Positions 49,591 to 58,493 of a stretch of DNA of 64,000 bases are shown in pieces (the first letter of the stretch is position 1; every line of letters starts with the position of its first letter). Source of the DNA: REEB95 sp035934995. GTDB lineage: Bacteria; Pseudomonadota; Alphaproteobacteria; ATCC43930; CGMCC-115725. The stretch is from the NCBI GenBank assembly GCA_035934995.1, contig DASYXI010000002.1:51728-115727 (forward strand), in the 5' to 3' direction. Position numbers and translations under genes: made by a program. A model generated the notes under the pieces. That model ran no database searches. It saw only the letters and a list, made by a program, of their open reading frames with translations, and had not been told where the DNA came from.

Positions 49591-49909
49591 GCGCATCCAC
49601 CCCCGTCGCGCGCTTGTTGCTTTGGTCTGATTCCGAACGCTCACGGCGCACGGGTCAACCACAATTCCGCCCACTTAAATTGTGGGCAAGATAGTGGGGT
49701 TAATCCCATTAAAATGGGCAAATAATCAGGCTATTCCTAGCCCATTCCAGACGATGCACGAGGTTGCGAAAAGCTGCCGGGACGCTGAAACCGGCCGAAG
49801 TGGCGGCTGAGTGGGCAGGCGCTAGGCAAGGCGCCTGATGGGCAATTTTTCTATCAACCGATAGACGTTCCTTTTATCGTCCGCCGGTTGCGGAATGAGG
49901 AGACCGGTC
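49591..49909. promoter_or_regulatory. Divergent intergenic region with repeated GCCCA/TGGGC palindromes
   Basis: There is no gene here. GCCCAC-N7-GTGGGC (49669-49687) and CCCATT-AA-AATGGG (49705-49718) are inverted repeats. Further TGGGCA or GCCCA copies occur near 49740, 49812 and 49840. The arrangement looks like repeated regulator binding sites between the methyltransferase-like and tetR genes. Confidence 0.5.
49850..49865. promoter_or_regulatory. Candidate TetR operator
   Basis: TCTATC-AACC-GATAGA, a perfect 6-bp inverted repeat, lies 44 nt before the tetR start. Position and symmetry suit autoregulation; no binding data. Confidence 0.4.
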
Positions 49910-50599
49910 ATGCCGTCCGTCCGCGCCGCGCGCCGGGAAAGGCCACGTCGGCGCGCCGAAGAGATCATCGATGCCGCCGCGGCAGTGTTCGCCGAGCGCG
50001 GCTATCACGGCGCGTCGACGCAGGACGTCGCCGACCGCCTCGGCATGCGCCAAGCCAGCCTTTATTACTATTTCCCGTCCAAGGAGGCGGCGCTTGAAGA
50101 AGTCTGCCTGCGCAGCGTGGGCGATTTTGTCGAACGGGCACAGGCGATCGCGGCCGGTCCGGGCACCGCTGCCGATAAGCTGGCAGCGATCGTCGAAAGC
50201 CATCTGGCGCCTGTCGAAACGCGCGGCGATTACGTGCGCTGCTTTCTGCGTGAGCGCCGGTTCCTGCCGCGCGACAGCGCGCGGCGCATTGGCCGGGTCG
50301 CGCATCAATACGAAAGCGTGCTGCAGGGCGTGATCGAGGCCGGCATCGCGGCGGGCGAGCTGCGCCGCGATCTCGATCCGCGGTTGACCACCTTGGCGCT
50401 GATCGGCATGTGCAATGCGGCGATGGAATGGTATGGGCGCGAACCGAACGCGCCGCTCGGCCGCATCGTCGGCCAGTTCGCGGCGCTCGTCATCGACGGC
50501 ATGCGCGCGGCACGTGGCGCGCCGCCGCCTAGTGGAAATCGCGCGAAGGGAATCGGCGGTCGCGCCGGTTTTCGGCCGCGGCGGCGAATTGGTGGGTGA
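49910..50599 (+). CDS. TetR/AcrR family transcriptional regulator
   Basis: A 229-residue repressor-type protein. The N-terminal helix-turn-helix is classical: EIIDAAAAVFAERGYHGAST, then QDVADRLGMRQASLYYYFPS and KEAALEEVC. The C-terminal ligand domain ends in a basic low-complexity tail. GAGGAG lies 8 nt before the ATG at 49910. The candidate operator just upstream and the nearby hydroxylase and permease genes suggest that it controls a catabolic pathway. Confidence 0.93.
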   Translation: MPSVRAARRERPRRRAEEIIDAAAAVFAERGYHGASTQDVADRLGMRQASLYYYFPSKEAALEEVCLRSVGDFVERAQAIAAGPGTAADKLAAIVESHLAPVETRGDYVRCFLRERRFLPRDSARRIGRVAHQYESVLQGVIEAGIAAGELRRDLDPRLTTLALIGMCNAAMEWYGREPNAPLGRIVGQFAALVIDGMRAARGAPPPSGNRAKGIGGRAGFRPRRRIGG

Positions 50600-50671
50600 T
50601 CGCGGTTTCGCGCGCGGTGGCGAGCACGCGTAGCTCGGTCGAGCAATCTTCGAGCCGGTCGGCGACTAGCA

Positions 50672-51454
50672 CTAGCCTTTGAGGCCGAGAAACGGCTTCA
50701 TCGCGTTCCAGAACCCTTCCGGATCCTGGATATGTGGCGAATGTCCGCAGTGCGGCAGCTCGGCAAGCTGTGCGCCGGGAATATTCGTTGCGAGCGCATG
50801 CGACAACGCCGGCGGCGTCGCCGTGTCCTTGAGGCCGACCACGACCAGCGTCGGATTGTGGATCGATTTGATCGCGTCGCGCAGATCGAGCGCGGCAAGC
50901 GCCCGGCAGGCGGCGGCAAAACGCTGCGGGTTCATCGCCAGCAACGTGGTGCGTCGCTGGGCTGCGATCTCGGGATGGGCGGCAAGAAAATCCGCCGGGA
51001 ACATCCGCGCCAGCGCCGCATCGACGACGGCCGCCATGCCGCCGCTTTCGACCGTCGCCGCCATGGCATGGAACGCCGGTTTGCCGGCTTCGGGGATCGC
51101 GGCGCCGCAATCGACCAGCACCAGCCGGTCGAACGCGCGGCCGTGACGCACAGCCAGCGCCACCGCGACAAAGCCGCCGAAACCGTTGCCGAGCACGTCG
51201 GTCTCCGCCGGTTTCAGGCCGAAGCGCGGTAAATTCTCCGCGATCCGGTCGGCGACATCCTCAAGCCGGGGACCCGCCGGCGCCGAGCCGCCGAATCCCG
51301 GCAGGTCGACCAGCACCACGCGGCGTTCGCGCGCGAAACGCGGTGTGACGCGGTCGAAAGCGCCGCGATCCGACAACAGCGAATGCAGCAGAACGAGGGC
51401 CCGGCCGCTGCCGGTTTCGATGACGTCGAGCTTGGCTTGCGCAGCGGTATCCAT
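50672..51454 (-). CDS. Alpha/beta-hydrolase-fold protein with Gly in place of the nucleophile
   Basis: A 260-residue alpha/beta hydrolase. It has the oxyanion region VLLHSLLSDRGAFDRVTPRF, LVDLPGFGGSAP, the acid residue in VVGLKDTATPP and the histidine in LPHCGHSPHIQDPEGFW. The nucleophile elbow, usually GNSFGG, reads VLGNGFGGFVA, so the catalytic serine is glycine. It therefore cannot be a standard hydrolase; it may be inactive, a lyase-like variant or a binding protein. The start ATG at 51454 gives MDTAAQAKLDVIE. It is divergent from the MFS gene. Confidence 0.88.
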   Translation of the reverse strand: MDTAAQAKLDVIETGSGRALVLLHSLLSDRGAFDRVTPRFARERRVVLVDLPGFGGSAPAGPRLEDVADRIAENLPRFGLKPAETDVLGNGFGGFVAVALAVRHGRAFDRLVLVDCGAAIPEAGKPAFHAMAATVESGGMAAVVDAALARMFPADFLAAHPEIAAQRRTTLLAMNPQRFAAACRALAALDLRDAIKSIHNPTLVVVGLKDTATPPALSHALATNIPGAQLAELPHCGHSPHIQDPEGFWNAMKPFLGLKG

Positions 51455-51563
51455 TGCACGGCCTCTGCCCGCGCCATGGCAATCCAGCGGGCTTTCCGCT
51501 AGCGTTATAGGCAATACGGCAGCAAAGCCGCATACAATAAATCTCAGGGAGGGGGTTGACCCG

Positions 51564-52925
51564 ATGTCAGCACTGGCCAGTTCCGGCGCGCGTCTCGATC
51601 GCTTGCCGATTTCGTCGTGGCATTACCGCATCTTCTGGCTGATCGGCGCCGGCATGTTCTTCGACGGTTACGATCTCTATATCGCCGGTCCGGTGCTGGG
51701 CACGACGGTGAAAACCGGCTTTTCCACGTTGGCGCAGAACGGCTGGTTCCTGTCGTTGACGTTCATCGGCATGACGCTGGGGTCGCTGGCGGCTGGGTTC
51801 CTCGGCGACCGTTTTGGGCGGCGCTTCACCTATCAATTCAACCTGATGATCTTCGGCTTGGCCTCGCTGGCAGCGGCGCTCGCGCCCGACATCAACTGGC
51901 TCAACGGCCTGCGCTTCGTCATGGGGTTCGGCCTCGGCGCCGAGATCGTCGTCGGCTATGGCACGATGACCGAATTCGTGCCGCCGCAGACGCGCGGCAA
52001 ATGGATGGCGTTCATGGCCTTCGTCGTCGTCTCCGGCCTGCCGGTGACGGCGGTGCTGGCGCGGCTGATCATTCCCAGCTTCGGTTGGCGGCCGCTGTTC
52101 GTGGTTGCCGGCATCGGCGCGTTGATCGTCTGGTATCTGCGCAAAAACCTGCCGGAATCGCCGCGCTGGCTTGAGACGCAGGGCCGCAACAAAGAGGCCG
52201 ACGAGCTGCTGAAGCGCATCGAAGCCGACGTGTCGGGCGGCAAGCCGTTGCCGCCGCCGGCGCCGGCCAAGCCGCTCGAAGCCTTCACGCTGGCGTCGCT
52301 CGCCGGCCCCAAGCTGTTGCCGCTGATGGTCGTTGGCAGCGTGGTGCTCATCACCATCAACGCGTTGATCTTCGGCTTCGTCAATTGGTTGCCGAGCTTC
52401 TTCGTCAAGCAGGGACTCAGCATCACCCAGTCGCTCAATTATACGCTGGTGATCATCTCGGGTTCGTTGATCGGCTGCGCGCTCGGCGCCTTCGCCGCCG
52501 ACCGGCTCGGCCGCAAGTTCACCATTATCGGCGGTTCGGTCTGGTGCATCGTCTTGGGCGCGATCTATCCATTCATGAAGCAGCCCGAAGCGGTGCTCGG
52601 CGTCGGCTTCGTGCTGATCATCGGCATCTATGTGCTGACGTCGATTCTCTATGGCGTCTACACGTCGGAATTGTTCCCGACCGAAGTGCGTCTTCGTGCC
52701 AACGGCATCTGCAATATGTTCGGCCGTGGCGCGACGATCGTGACGCCGCTGTTGGTGGTCGCACTGTTCCAGACCTGGGGTGTCACCGGCGTGCTGGCGA
52801 TGATGATCGGCCTGTTGGTGATCCAGATCGTCGTGGTTTGGGCGTGGGGCATCGAACCGGCGAAGCGGCGTCTCGAGGATTTGGAAGCCGGCGGCGGCGA
52901 GGCAAAGGCGCACGCCATCGCCTGA
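51564..52925 (+). CDS. MFS transporter, sugar-phosphate/aromatic-acid type
   Basis: A 453-residue twelve-helix permease. The N-terminus WHYRIFWLIGAGMFFDGYDL is typical of aromatic-acid/H+ symporter relatives; GFLGDRFGRRFTYQFNLMIF is motif A, and RKNLPESPRWLETQGRNKEA marks the central loop. GGGAGGGGG lies upstream of the ATG at 51564. It directly precedes the molybdenum hydroxylase genes and probably imports their substrate. Confidence 0.92.
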   Translation: MSALASSGARLDRLPISSWHYRIFWLIGAGMFFDGYDLYIAGPVLGTTVKTGFSTLAQNGWFLSLTFIGMTLGSLAAGFLGDRFGRRFTYQFNLMIFGLASLAAALAPDINWLNGLRFVMGFGLGAEIVVGYGTMTEFVPPQTRGKWMAFMAFVVVSGLPVTAVLARLIIPSFGWRPLFVVAGIGALIVWYLRKNLPESPRWLETQGRNKEADELLKRIEADVSGGKPLPPPAPAKPLEAFTLASLAGPKLLPLMVVGSVVLITINALIFGFVNWLPSFFVKQGLSITQSLNYTLVIISGSLIGCALGAFAADRLGRKFTIIGGSVWCIVLGAIYPFMKQPEAVLGVGFVLIIGIYVLTSILYGVYTSELFPTEVRLRANGICNMFGRGATIVTPLLVVALFQTWGVTGVLAMMIGLLVIQIVVVWAWGIEPAKRRLEDLEAGGGEAKAHAIA

Positions 52926-52953
52926 GACCGTTTAGGTTGGTGGTGGTCGCGTG

Positions 52954-53823
52954 ATGTCGTTCGATCTCGTCGAGCCGTCATCGCTCGGCGAAGCGTTCAA
53001 GCTGCTCGATCCCGACGATCCCGCGGTGCGGCCGCTGGCCGGCGGCACCGCGCTGATGCTGCTGATGAAGTCGGGATTCTTTCGGCCGAAACGGCTCGTC
53101 AGCCTGCGGGCGGCCAGCGACCGGTTGGCGCGCGTTCGCGTCGAGCCGGACGGCGCCGTGCGCATCGGCGCGATGGTCCGGCTTGCCGCGCTCGAACGTG
53201 CGCCTGAGTTGCGGCGCGGCTGTCCAGTGATCGGCCAGACGCTGCGGACGCTGTCCAACGTGCGTGTACGCAACGTCGCGACGCTCGGCGGCCATCTCGC
53301 CCATGCCGATCCGCACAGCGACCTGCCGCCGGTGCTCATTGCGCTCGACGCGCGTCTGGTGCTGGCCGGTCCGCGCGGCGAGCGCACCGTGCCGGTCGAT
53401 GGCTTCGCCACCGGCCTTTACGAGACCCAATGTAAAGGTGACGAACTGATCGTCGAGACGATCATTCCGCCGGCCGGTGGCAAGCGCGCGGCCTATGTCA
53501 AATGCACCACACGTTCGGCCGACGACTGGCCGGCGCTCGGCGTGGCCGCTGCCTGGGACGATAGCGGCGGGACGATCAAGTCGCCACGGATCGTGCTCGG
53601 CGCGGCGACCGAAAAGCCGACGCGCCTCGCCATGGCCGAAAGCGTGATCGCCGGACATGGGCTCGACGATGCGTTGCTCGCCCGCGCTGGCGCGGCCGCC
53701 GCCGAAGAGGCCGAAATCGTCGGCGATGCACGCGGATCGGTCGCCTACAAGAAACAGCTGGTGAAGGTGTTCGTCGGTCGCGCCTTGCGCGCCGCCCAAG
53801 CCCGCGGCGGAGCGCCGGCATGA
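52954..53823 (+). CDS. Molybdenum hydroxylase FAD-binding subunit (CoxM/XdhB-like)
   Basis: A 289-residue FAD subunit of a xanthine-oxidase-family enzyme. Motifs RPLAGGTALMLLMKSGFFRP and NVATLGGHLAHADPHSDLPP bind FAD. It passes electrons from the [2Fe-2S] subunit to an acceptor. The stop overlaps the start of the large subunit by 4 nt. GTG at 52951 is an alternative start. Confidence 0.92.
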   Translation: MSFDLVEPSSLGEAFKLLDPDDPAVRPLAGGTALMLLMKSGFFRPKRLVSLRAASDRLARVRVEPDGAVRIGAMVRLAALERAPELRRGCPVIGQTLRTLSNVRVRNVATLGGHLAHADPHSDLPPVLIALDARLVLAGPRGERTVPVDGFATGLYETQCKGDELIVETIIPPAGGKRAAYVKCTTRSADDWPALGVAAAWDDSGGTIKSPRIVLGAATEKPTRLAMAESVIAGHGLDDALLARAGAAAAEEAEIVGDARGSVAYKKQLVKVFVGRALRAAQARGGAPA

Positions 53824-56090
53824 GCACGACGGCTAAAGCCGGCCAGATCGGACGCTCGCTGCCGCGGCTCGAGGGCCGCGCCAAGGTGACCGGCCGCGCC
53901 GACTACATCCATAATTTGCGCTTGCCCGGCATGCTGCACGGCAAAATCTTCCGCAGCGTGGTGGCGCATGGTCGTATTCGCCGCATCGACGTCGCGGCCG
54001 CGCGCCAGGTTCCGGGCGTGCATGCGGTTTACGTCAGCGATGACATCCGTCGCGTGATCGCCAATCCCTATTACGGACCGGCGTTCCACGATCAGCCGAT
54101 TCTGGCGATCGACAAGGTGCGGCACATCGGCGAGCCGGTTGCCGTCGTCCTGGCCGAGGATCCTCATGTCGCCGAGGAGGCCGCGCGCCTGATCGTGGCC
54201 GAATACGACGAATTGCCGACGGTAACGAATGAAGTCGAGGCGATGACATCGAAGGTCATCGTCCACGATGTCCTGAAGCCCGCCGGCACCTTCCCCGATC
54301 TGAAGCATCTCGAAGGCCGCAAAGGCACCAATCTCGCGCTCGATTTTCATTTGCGCCGCGGCGATACGAAGAAAGCCTTCGTCGCGGCCGACCGCGTCTT
54401 CGAGCAAACGTTCACCACTCAACCGGTGATGCACACGCCGCTCGAGCCGTTCGTCTCGGTGGCGGAGCCGGGCGATGGCACGCTAACGATTCACACGGCG
54501 TCGCAAAGCCCGTCTTTCGTGCGTATCGAGATCGCGCGATTGCTGGGCTGGCCGGAGAACCGCGTGCGCGTCAAGGCGGCGTTTCTCGGCGGCGGTTTCG
54601 GCGCCAAGCTCTACATCAAGCTCGAGGCGCTGGTGGCGGCGCTGGCGTTGCTGACGCGCCGGCCGGTCAAAATCGCGCTGGCGATGGACGAGCAGTTCTT
54701 CACCATCACCAAGCATCCGTCGACGTTCCGCATCAAAAGCGCGGTCGGCAAGGACGGGCGCGTCACGGCGCGTGAATGCGAGGTCTGGTGGAACGGCGGC
54801 GCCTACGCCGACATCGGCCCGCGCGTGACGCAGAAATCGGGCTTTACCGCCGCCGGACCCTACGACATCGACAACGTCGCGATCGATTCCTACGCGCTCT
54901 ATACCAACCGGCCGCCGGCCGGTGCGCTGCGCGGCTTCGGCATTCCGCAGCTCGTCTGGGCTTACGAAAGCCACACCGACATGATCGCGCGCGCACTCGG
55001 CATCGATCCGGTCGAGTTCCGCCGCCGCAACCTGCTGCGCGACGGCCGGCCGCAGGCCACCGGCACGGTGATGCAGGACGCCGCCACCGGTAAGGTGCTC
55101 GATCGTCTGGTCGAGCGCATGGGCTGGAGCCGGCCGTTCGATCATGGCCGAGGAACGATCAAGCGCGGCCGCGGCATCGCCATCGGCTTCAAGGCGTCGA
55201 TCGCGCCGACGACGTCGGTCGCCATCCTCAATCTCTATGCCGACGGCAGCTGTGCGCTTTATTGCAGCACCGTCGACATGGGGCAGGGCTCCGACACGGC
55301 GATGGCGCAGATCGCCGCTGAGGCCCTCGACGTGCCGGCCGAAACGGTGCGCGTCGTGCATCCCGACACCGACGTCACGCCCTATGACATGGCGACACTC
55401 GGATCGCGCTCGACCTTTCACATGGGCAATGCGGTGAAACGTGCCGCGGAGGACGTGCGCGTCAAAATCGACGTGCTCAAGGCCGAGCTCGGCCTGCCGG
55501 CCGGCAGCAATATTCCCGTGGCTGAGCTGTTTCGACGCAAATACGGCATGCAGGCCGGCAACATCGTCGGCGTCGGCAGCTTCGTGCCGGGCTACGCGTC
55601 GCCCGACCACGATACCGGCCTCACGCCCAATGCGACGCCATTCTGGATGGTCGGCGGCACCGGCGCCGAGGTCGAAGTCGACACCGAGACCGGCCACGTG
55701 CGCGTCATGCGCCTGATTAACGTCGCCGACCTCGGTACGCCGATCAATCCACGCATCGTCGAAACACAGCTTTCCGGCGGCGCCATCATGCAGCTCGGCT
55801 TCACCATGCAGGAGTGCATGGAATATGCCGATGGGCAGCTGCTCAATCCCAACCTCGCCGATTACAAGATCCCGGGCATGCGCGATCTGCCGACGCGGAT
55901 CGAGAACGAAACGGTCGCTGCGACGCAGGCAAGCGGGCCCTTTGGCGCAAAGGGCGTGGGGGAGACGGCGACGTTCGGCGTCTCGCCGGCGATCGCCAAC
56001 GCGATCGACGACGCCGTCGGTGTGCGGTTGACGGACTTGCCGTTGACGCCCGAGGCAGTCTACCGCGTGCTGGCGAAGGGCAGTCGATGA
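53820..56090 (+). CDS. Molybdenum hydroxylase large subunit (xanthine dehydrogenase family)
   Basis: A 756-residue molybdopterin-binding subunit. It starts with GRSLPRLEGRAKVTGRADYI, then AFLGGGFGAKLYIKLEALVA in the Mo-cofactor region. The active-site loop reads RPPAGALRGFGIPQLVWAYE, the RGFGxPQ form of xanthine-type hydroxylases, not the AYxCSFR loop of form I CO dehydrogenase. ASGPFGAKGVGETATFGVSP near the end contains the catalytic Glu. So it hydroxylates an N-heterocycle, aldehyde or aromatic thioester rather than CO; which one is unknown. Confidence 0.93.
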   Translation: MSTTAKAGQIGRSLPRLEGRAKVTGRADYIHNLRLPGMLHGKIFRSVVAHGRIRRIDVAAARQVPGVHAVYVSDDIRRVIANPYYGPAFHDQPILAIDKVRHIGEPVAVVLAEDPHVAEEAARLIVAEYDELPTVTNEVEAMTSKVIVHDVLKPAGTFPDLKHLEGRKGTNLALDFHLRRGDTKKAFVAADRVFEQTFTTQPVMHTPLEPFVSVAEPGDGTLTIHTASQSPSFVRIEIARLLGWPENRVRVKAAFLGGGFGAKLYIKLEALVAALALLTRRPVKIALAMDEQFFTITKHPSTFRIKSAVGKDGRVTARECEVWWNGGAYADIGPRVTQKSGFTAAGPYDIDNVAIDSYALYTNRPPAGALRGFGIPQLVWAYESHTDMIARALGIDPVEFRRRNLLRDGRPQATGTVMQDAATGKVLDRLVERMGWSRPFDHGRGTIKRGRGIAIGFKASIAPTTSVAILNLYADGSCALYCSTVDMGQGSDTAMAQIAAEALDVPAETVRVVHPDTDVTPYDMATLGSRSTFHMGNAVKRAAEDVRVKIDVLKAELGLPAGSNIPVAELFRRKYGMQAGNIVGVGSFVPGYASPDHDTGLTPNATPFWMVGGTGAEVEVDTETGHVRVMRLINVADLGTPINPRIVETQLSGGAIMQLGFTMQECMEYADGQLLNPNLADYKIPGMRDLPTRIENETVAATQASGPFGAKGVGETATFGVSPAIANAIDDAVGVRLTDLPLTPEAVYRVLAKGSR

Positions 56091-56569
56091 GCGCGCTTCG
56101 CCAGATCCGCTTTACGCTCAACGGCCAGCCCGTCGCTGCCGCGGTCGGCACGCATGAGACGCTGGTCGACGTGCTGCGCGGGCGCTTTGCGCTGTTCGGC
56201 GCGCGTGAAAGTTGCGGCCAGGGGCTGTGCGGCTGTTGCACGGTGATCGTCGACGGACGCGCCGTCTCCGGCTGTCTTTTTCTGGCGGCCGGCGCCGACG
56301 GTGCGCGGGTCGATACGATCGAAGGGCTGGCGCCGGACGACCGTCTCGATCCTGTGCAGGAGGCGTTCATCGAATGCGGCGCGTTCCAGTGCGGTTTTTG
56401 CACGCCGGGATTCGTGTTGATGACCAAGCAGTTGCTGGACGAGAACCCGGAGCCCAGCGAGGACGAGATCAAGCACTACCTTTCTGGTAACCTGTGCCGG
56501 TGTGGTGCCTATCCAGAAATCATCGAGGCGGTCAGGGTCGCAGCGCGTAAGCGCAAAAGCGGCGGCTGA
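56087..56569 (+). CDS. Molybdenum hydroxylase [2Fe-2S] subunit (CoxS/XdhC-like)
   Basis: A 160-residue protein with two [2Fe-2S] clusters. The plant-type one is in ARESCGQGLCGCCTVIVDGR with a later SGCLFLA; the second is in ECGAFQCGFCTPGFVLMTKQ plus GNLCRCGAYPEIIEA. It starts at ATG 56087, overlapping the large-subunit stop by 4 nt. It completes the three-subunit hydroxylase. Confidence 0.95.
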   Translation: MSALRQIRFTLNGQPVAAAVGTHETLVDVLRGRFALFGARESCGQGLCGCCTVIVDGRAVSGCLFLAAGADGARVDTIEGLAPDDRLDPVQEAFIECGAFQCGFCTPGFVLMTKQLLDENPEPSEDEIKHYLSGNLCRCGAYPEIIEAVRVAARKRKSGG

Positions 56570-56597
56570 ATGACCGCCCCATCAGGGGAGGATCGTG

Positions 56598-57935
56598 ATG
56601 GCCATCAATGCCGATGTCTCGGGTCCGTGGTATCGCTCGCTCAATCGCAGTCAATGGAACACGTTGTTCGCCACCAATCTCGGCTGGCTGTTCGACGGTT
56701 ATGAGCTCTATGCGCTGATCCTCACGATCGGCGTCGCACTCCACCAGTTGCTCGACGCGAGTCAGTACGTGCGGATCCCGGCCTATGCCGGTTTCATCAT
56801 CGCCACCACACTGCTCGGCTGGGGCGTCGGCGGCATGATCGGCGGCGTTCTCGCCGACTATATCGGCCGCAAGCGCACGATGATGCTCGCGATCCTGGCT
56901 TATTCGCTGATGACCGGCCTGAGCGCCATCGCGTGGAGCTGGGAATCGTTCGCGGTGCTGCGTTTCATCGTCGGCGTCGCCATCGGCTCGGAATGGGCGA
57001 CCGGCACCTCGATCACCGCCGAACTTTGGCCCGACAAGGCGCGCGGCCGCGGCGCTGGCCTGATGCAATGCGGCCTCGGCATCGGCTTCTTCGCCGCGTC
57101 GCTGATCTGGGTGTTCGTCGCCCCGCAAGGCCCGAACGCGTGGCGCTTCATGTATCTGATCGGCGTCGTGCCCGGCCTCTTCACGCTGTGGATCCGGCGC
57201 GGCATTCCGGAATCGGCGGTCTGGGAACGCACCGACAAGCGTCGCAAGGCGGCCACCGCACGGAAGAAAGGCGGCGGCAAGCTCGACGCGGCGGATCATG
57301 CGCTGACGCGCTTCACCTTGGTCGAGCTCTTTGCCGATCCGGTGGTGCTGCGGCGCCTGGTGTTCACCTTCCTGATGTCGCTGTCGACGACGCTCGCTTG
57401 GTGGGCGATCGCCAGCTTCGTGCCGCCCTACGTTGCGTCGGTCGCCGCCAAGGCGGGCCTGCCCGGTCCGGTTTGGGCGGGATACACCGGCATGGCCTAC
57501 AACGCCGCCGCCATCGTCGGTTATATCGGTTTGGGATTCCTAGCCGACATCTATGGCCGCAAGCCGGTGGTCCTGGTGTTCTATGCGCTGTCGCTGGTGA
57601 TGACGCCGGTGCTGTTCCTGTGGACGCACGATTTGAATCTGCTGCTGCTGGCGGCGGCGGTGAACGGCTTCTTCACGCTGGGACAATATTCGTGGATGCC
57701 GGTCTGGCTGCCGGAGCTGTTCCCGACGTCGGTGCGCGCCACCGGAGTCGCGTTCGCGTTCAACGCGCCGCGCTTCATCGCCTTCATCGGGCCGATGATT
57801 GCCGGAACGCTGATCGCGGATTTCGGCGGCTACGGCAACATGGCGGTGGCGTTCAGCTTCACCTATGTCATCGGCTTCCTGGCCACGCTGTTCCTGCCGG
57901 AAACGCGCGGCAAGCCGCTGCCCGATCGCATCTAG
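56598..57935 (+). CDS. MFS transporter downstream of the molybdenum hydroxylase
   Basis: A 445-residue twelve-helix permease. It starts MAINADVSGPWYRSLNRSQW, with NLGWLFDGYELYALILTIGV in helix 1, GGVLADYIGRKRTMMLAILA as motif A and RRGIPESAVWERTDKRRKAA in the central loop; a duplicate motif A appears as GFLADIYGRKPVVLVFY. It follows the hydroxylase by 28 nt with GGGGAGG upstream. The operon thus has a permease at each end, either for substrate and product or for two substrates. Confidence 0.92.
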   Translation: MAINADVSGPWYRSLNRSQWNTLFATNLGWLFDGYELYALILTIGVALHQLLDASQYVRIPAYAGFIIATTLLGWGVGGMIGGVLADYIGRKRTMMLAILAYSLMTGLSAIAWSWESFAVLRFIVGVAIGSEWATGTSITAELWPDKARGRGAGLMQCGLGIGFFAASLIWVFVAPQGPNAWRFMYLIGVVPGLFTLWIRRGIPESAVWERTDKRRKAATARKKGGGKLDAADHALTRFTLVELFADPVVLRRLVFTFLMSLSTTLAWWAIASFVPPYVASVAAKAGLPGPVWAGYTGMAYNAAAIVGYIGLGFLADIYGRKPVVLVFYALSLVMTPVLFLWTHDLNLLLLAAAVNGFFTLGQYSWMPVWLPELFPTSVRATGVAFAFNAPRFIAFIGPMIAGTLIADFGGYGNMAVAFSFTYVIGFLATLFLPETRGKPLPDRI

Positions 57936-57949
57936 GCGGTCGGCGCGGA

Positions 57950-58408
57950 CTATCGCGGCTTGGCTTGGTCGTAATAGTGCTTGAGGTTCCAGCCGATGAC
58001 GATCAGGCACACGACGAACAACGCATAGCCGGCGGATTCTGCCGCGTCGCGCGCTTTGGCGGCGAGGAATAAGCCGCCGACCGCGATCGCGCTCAGAACC
58101 GCGGTCAGCAGCAGCAGCGATTCGGGCCGGTCGACCAGAATGTCGAGCGGCAAACTCGGCGCTGGACGATCGCAGGCGTGCTTGACCAGCCAAATGAGCG
58201 CGAGGAGCGCCAATCCGGCGGTGAGGAAGCCGATAACGTCGGTATCGGCGCCGTGCGCGCCGCTGGCGGTGAAAAACCCGAGTAGCGACGCGCAGCCAAG
58301 CAGCACGCCCAACAGCCACGGCGCGATCCATTGCCAAATGTCGCGCAATGGCATGCGCCGGGCACGCCGCCGCGCGGCTTCGGCTGTGCGTGACGGGTCA
58401 TCGTCCAT
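57950..58408 (-). CDS. Hypothetical membrane protein with four helices
   Basis: A 152-residue protein. The basic N-terminus (DDDPSRTAEAARRRARRMPL) is followed by about four hydrophobic helices, including WIAPWLLGVLLGCASLLGFF and GYALFVVCLIVIGWNLKHYY. GTGGAG lies upstream of the ATG at 58408; GTG at 58423 is an alternative. It is convergent with the MFS gene. No family recognised. Confidence 0.65.
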   Translation of the reverse strand: MDDDPSRTAEAARRRARRMPLRDIWQWIAPWLLGVLLGCASLLGFFTASGAHGADTDVIGFLTAGLALLALIWLVKHACDRPAPSLPLDILVDRPESLLLLTAVLSAIAVGGLFLAAKARDAAESAGYALFVVCLIVIGWNLKHYYDQAKPR

Positions 58409-58493
58409 GACGACGCGCTCCACGCTTGGTCCGGTTCAGAACGCTCTGAATCTTAACGCCGGCGTGGTGGCCAGGTTCCGAAGTGGTGCCGCG

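Noticed and set aside
53820..56090. Carbon monoxide dehydrogenase large subunit (coxL)
   Set aside because: The active-site loop is ALRGFGIPQ and lacks the AYxCSFR signature of form I CO dehydrogenase.
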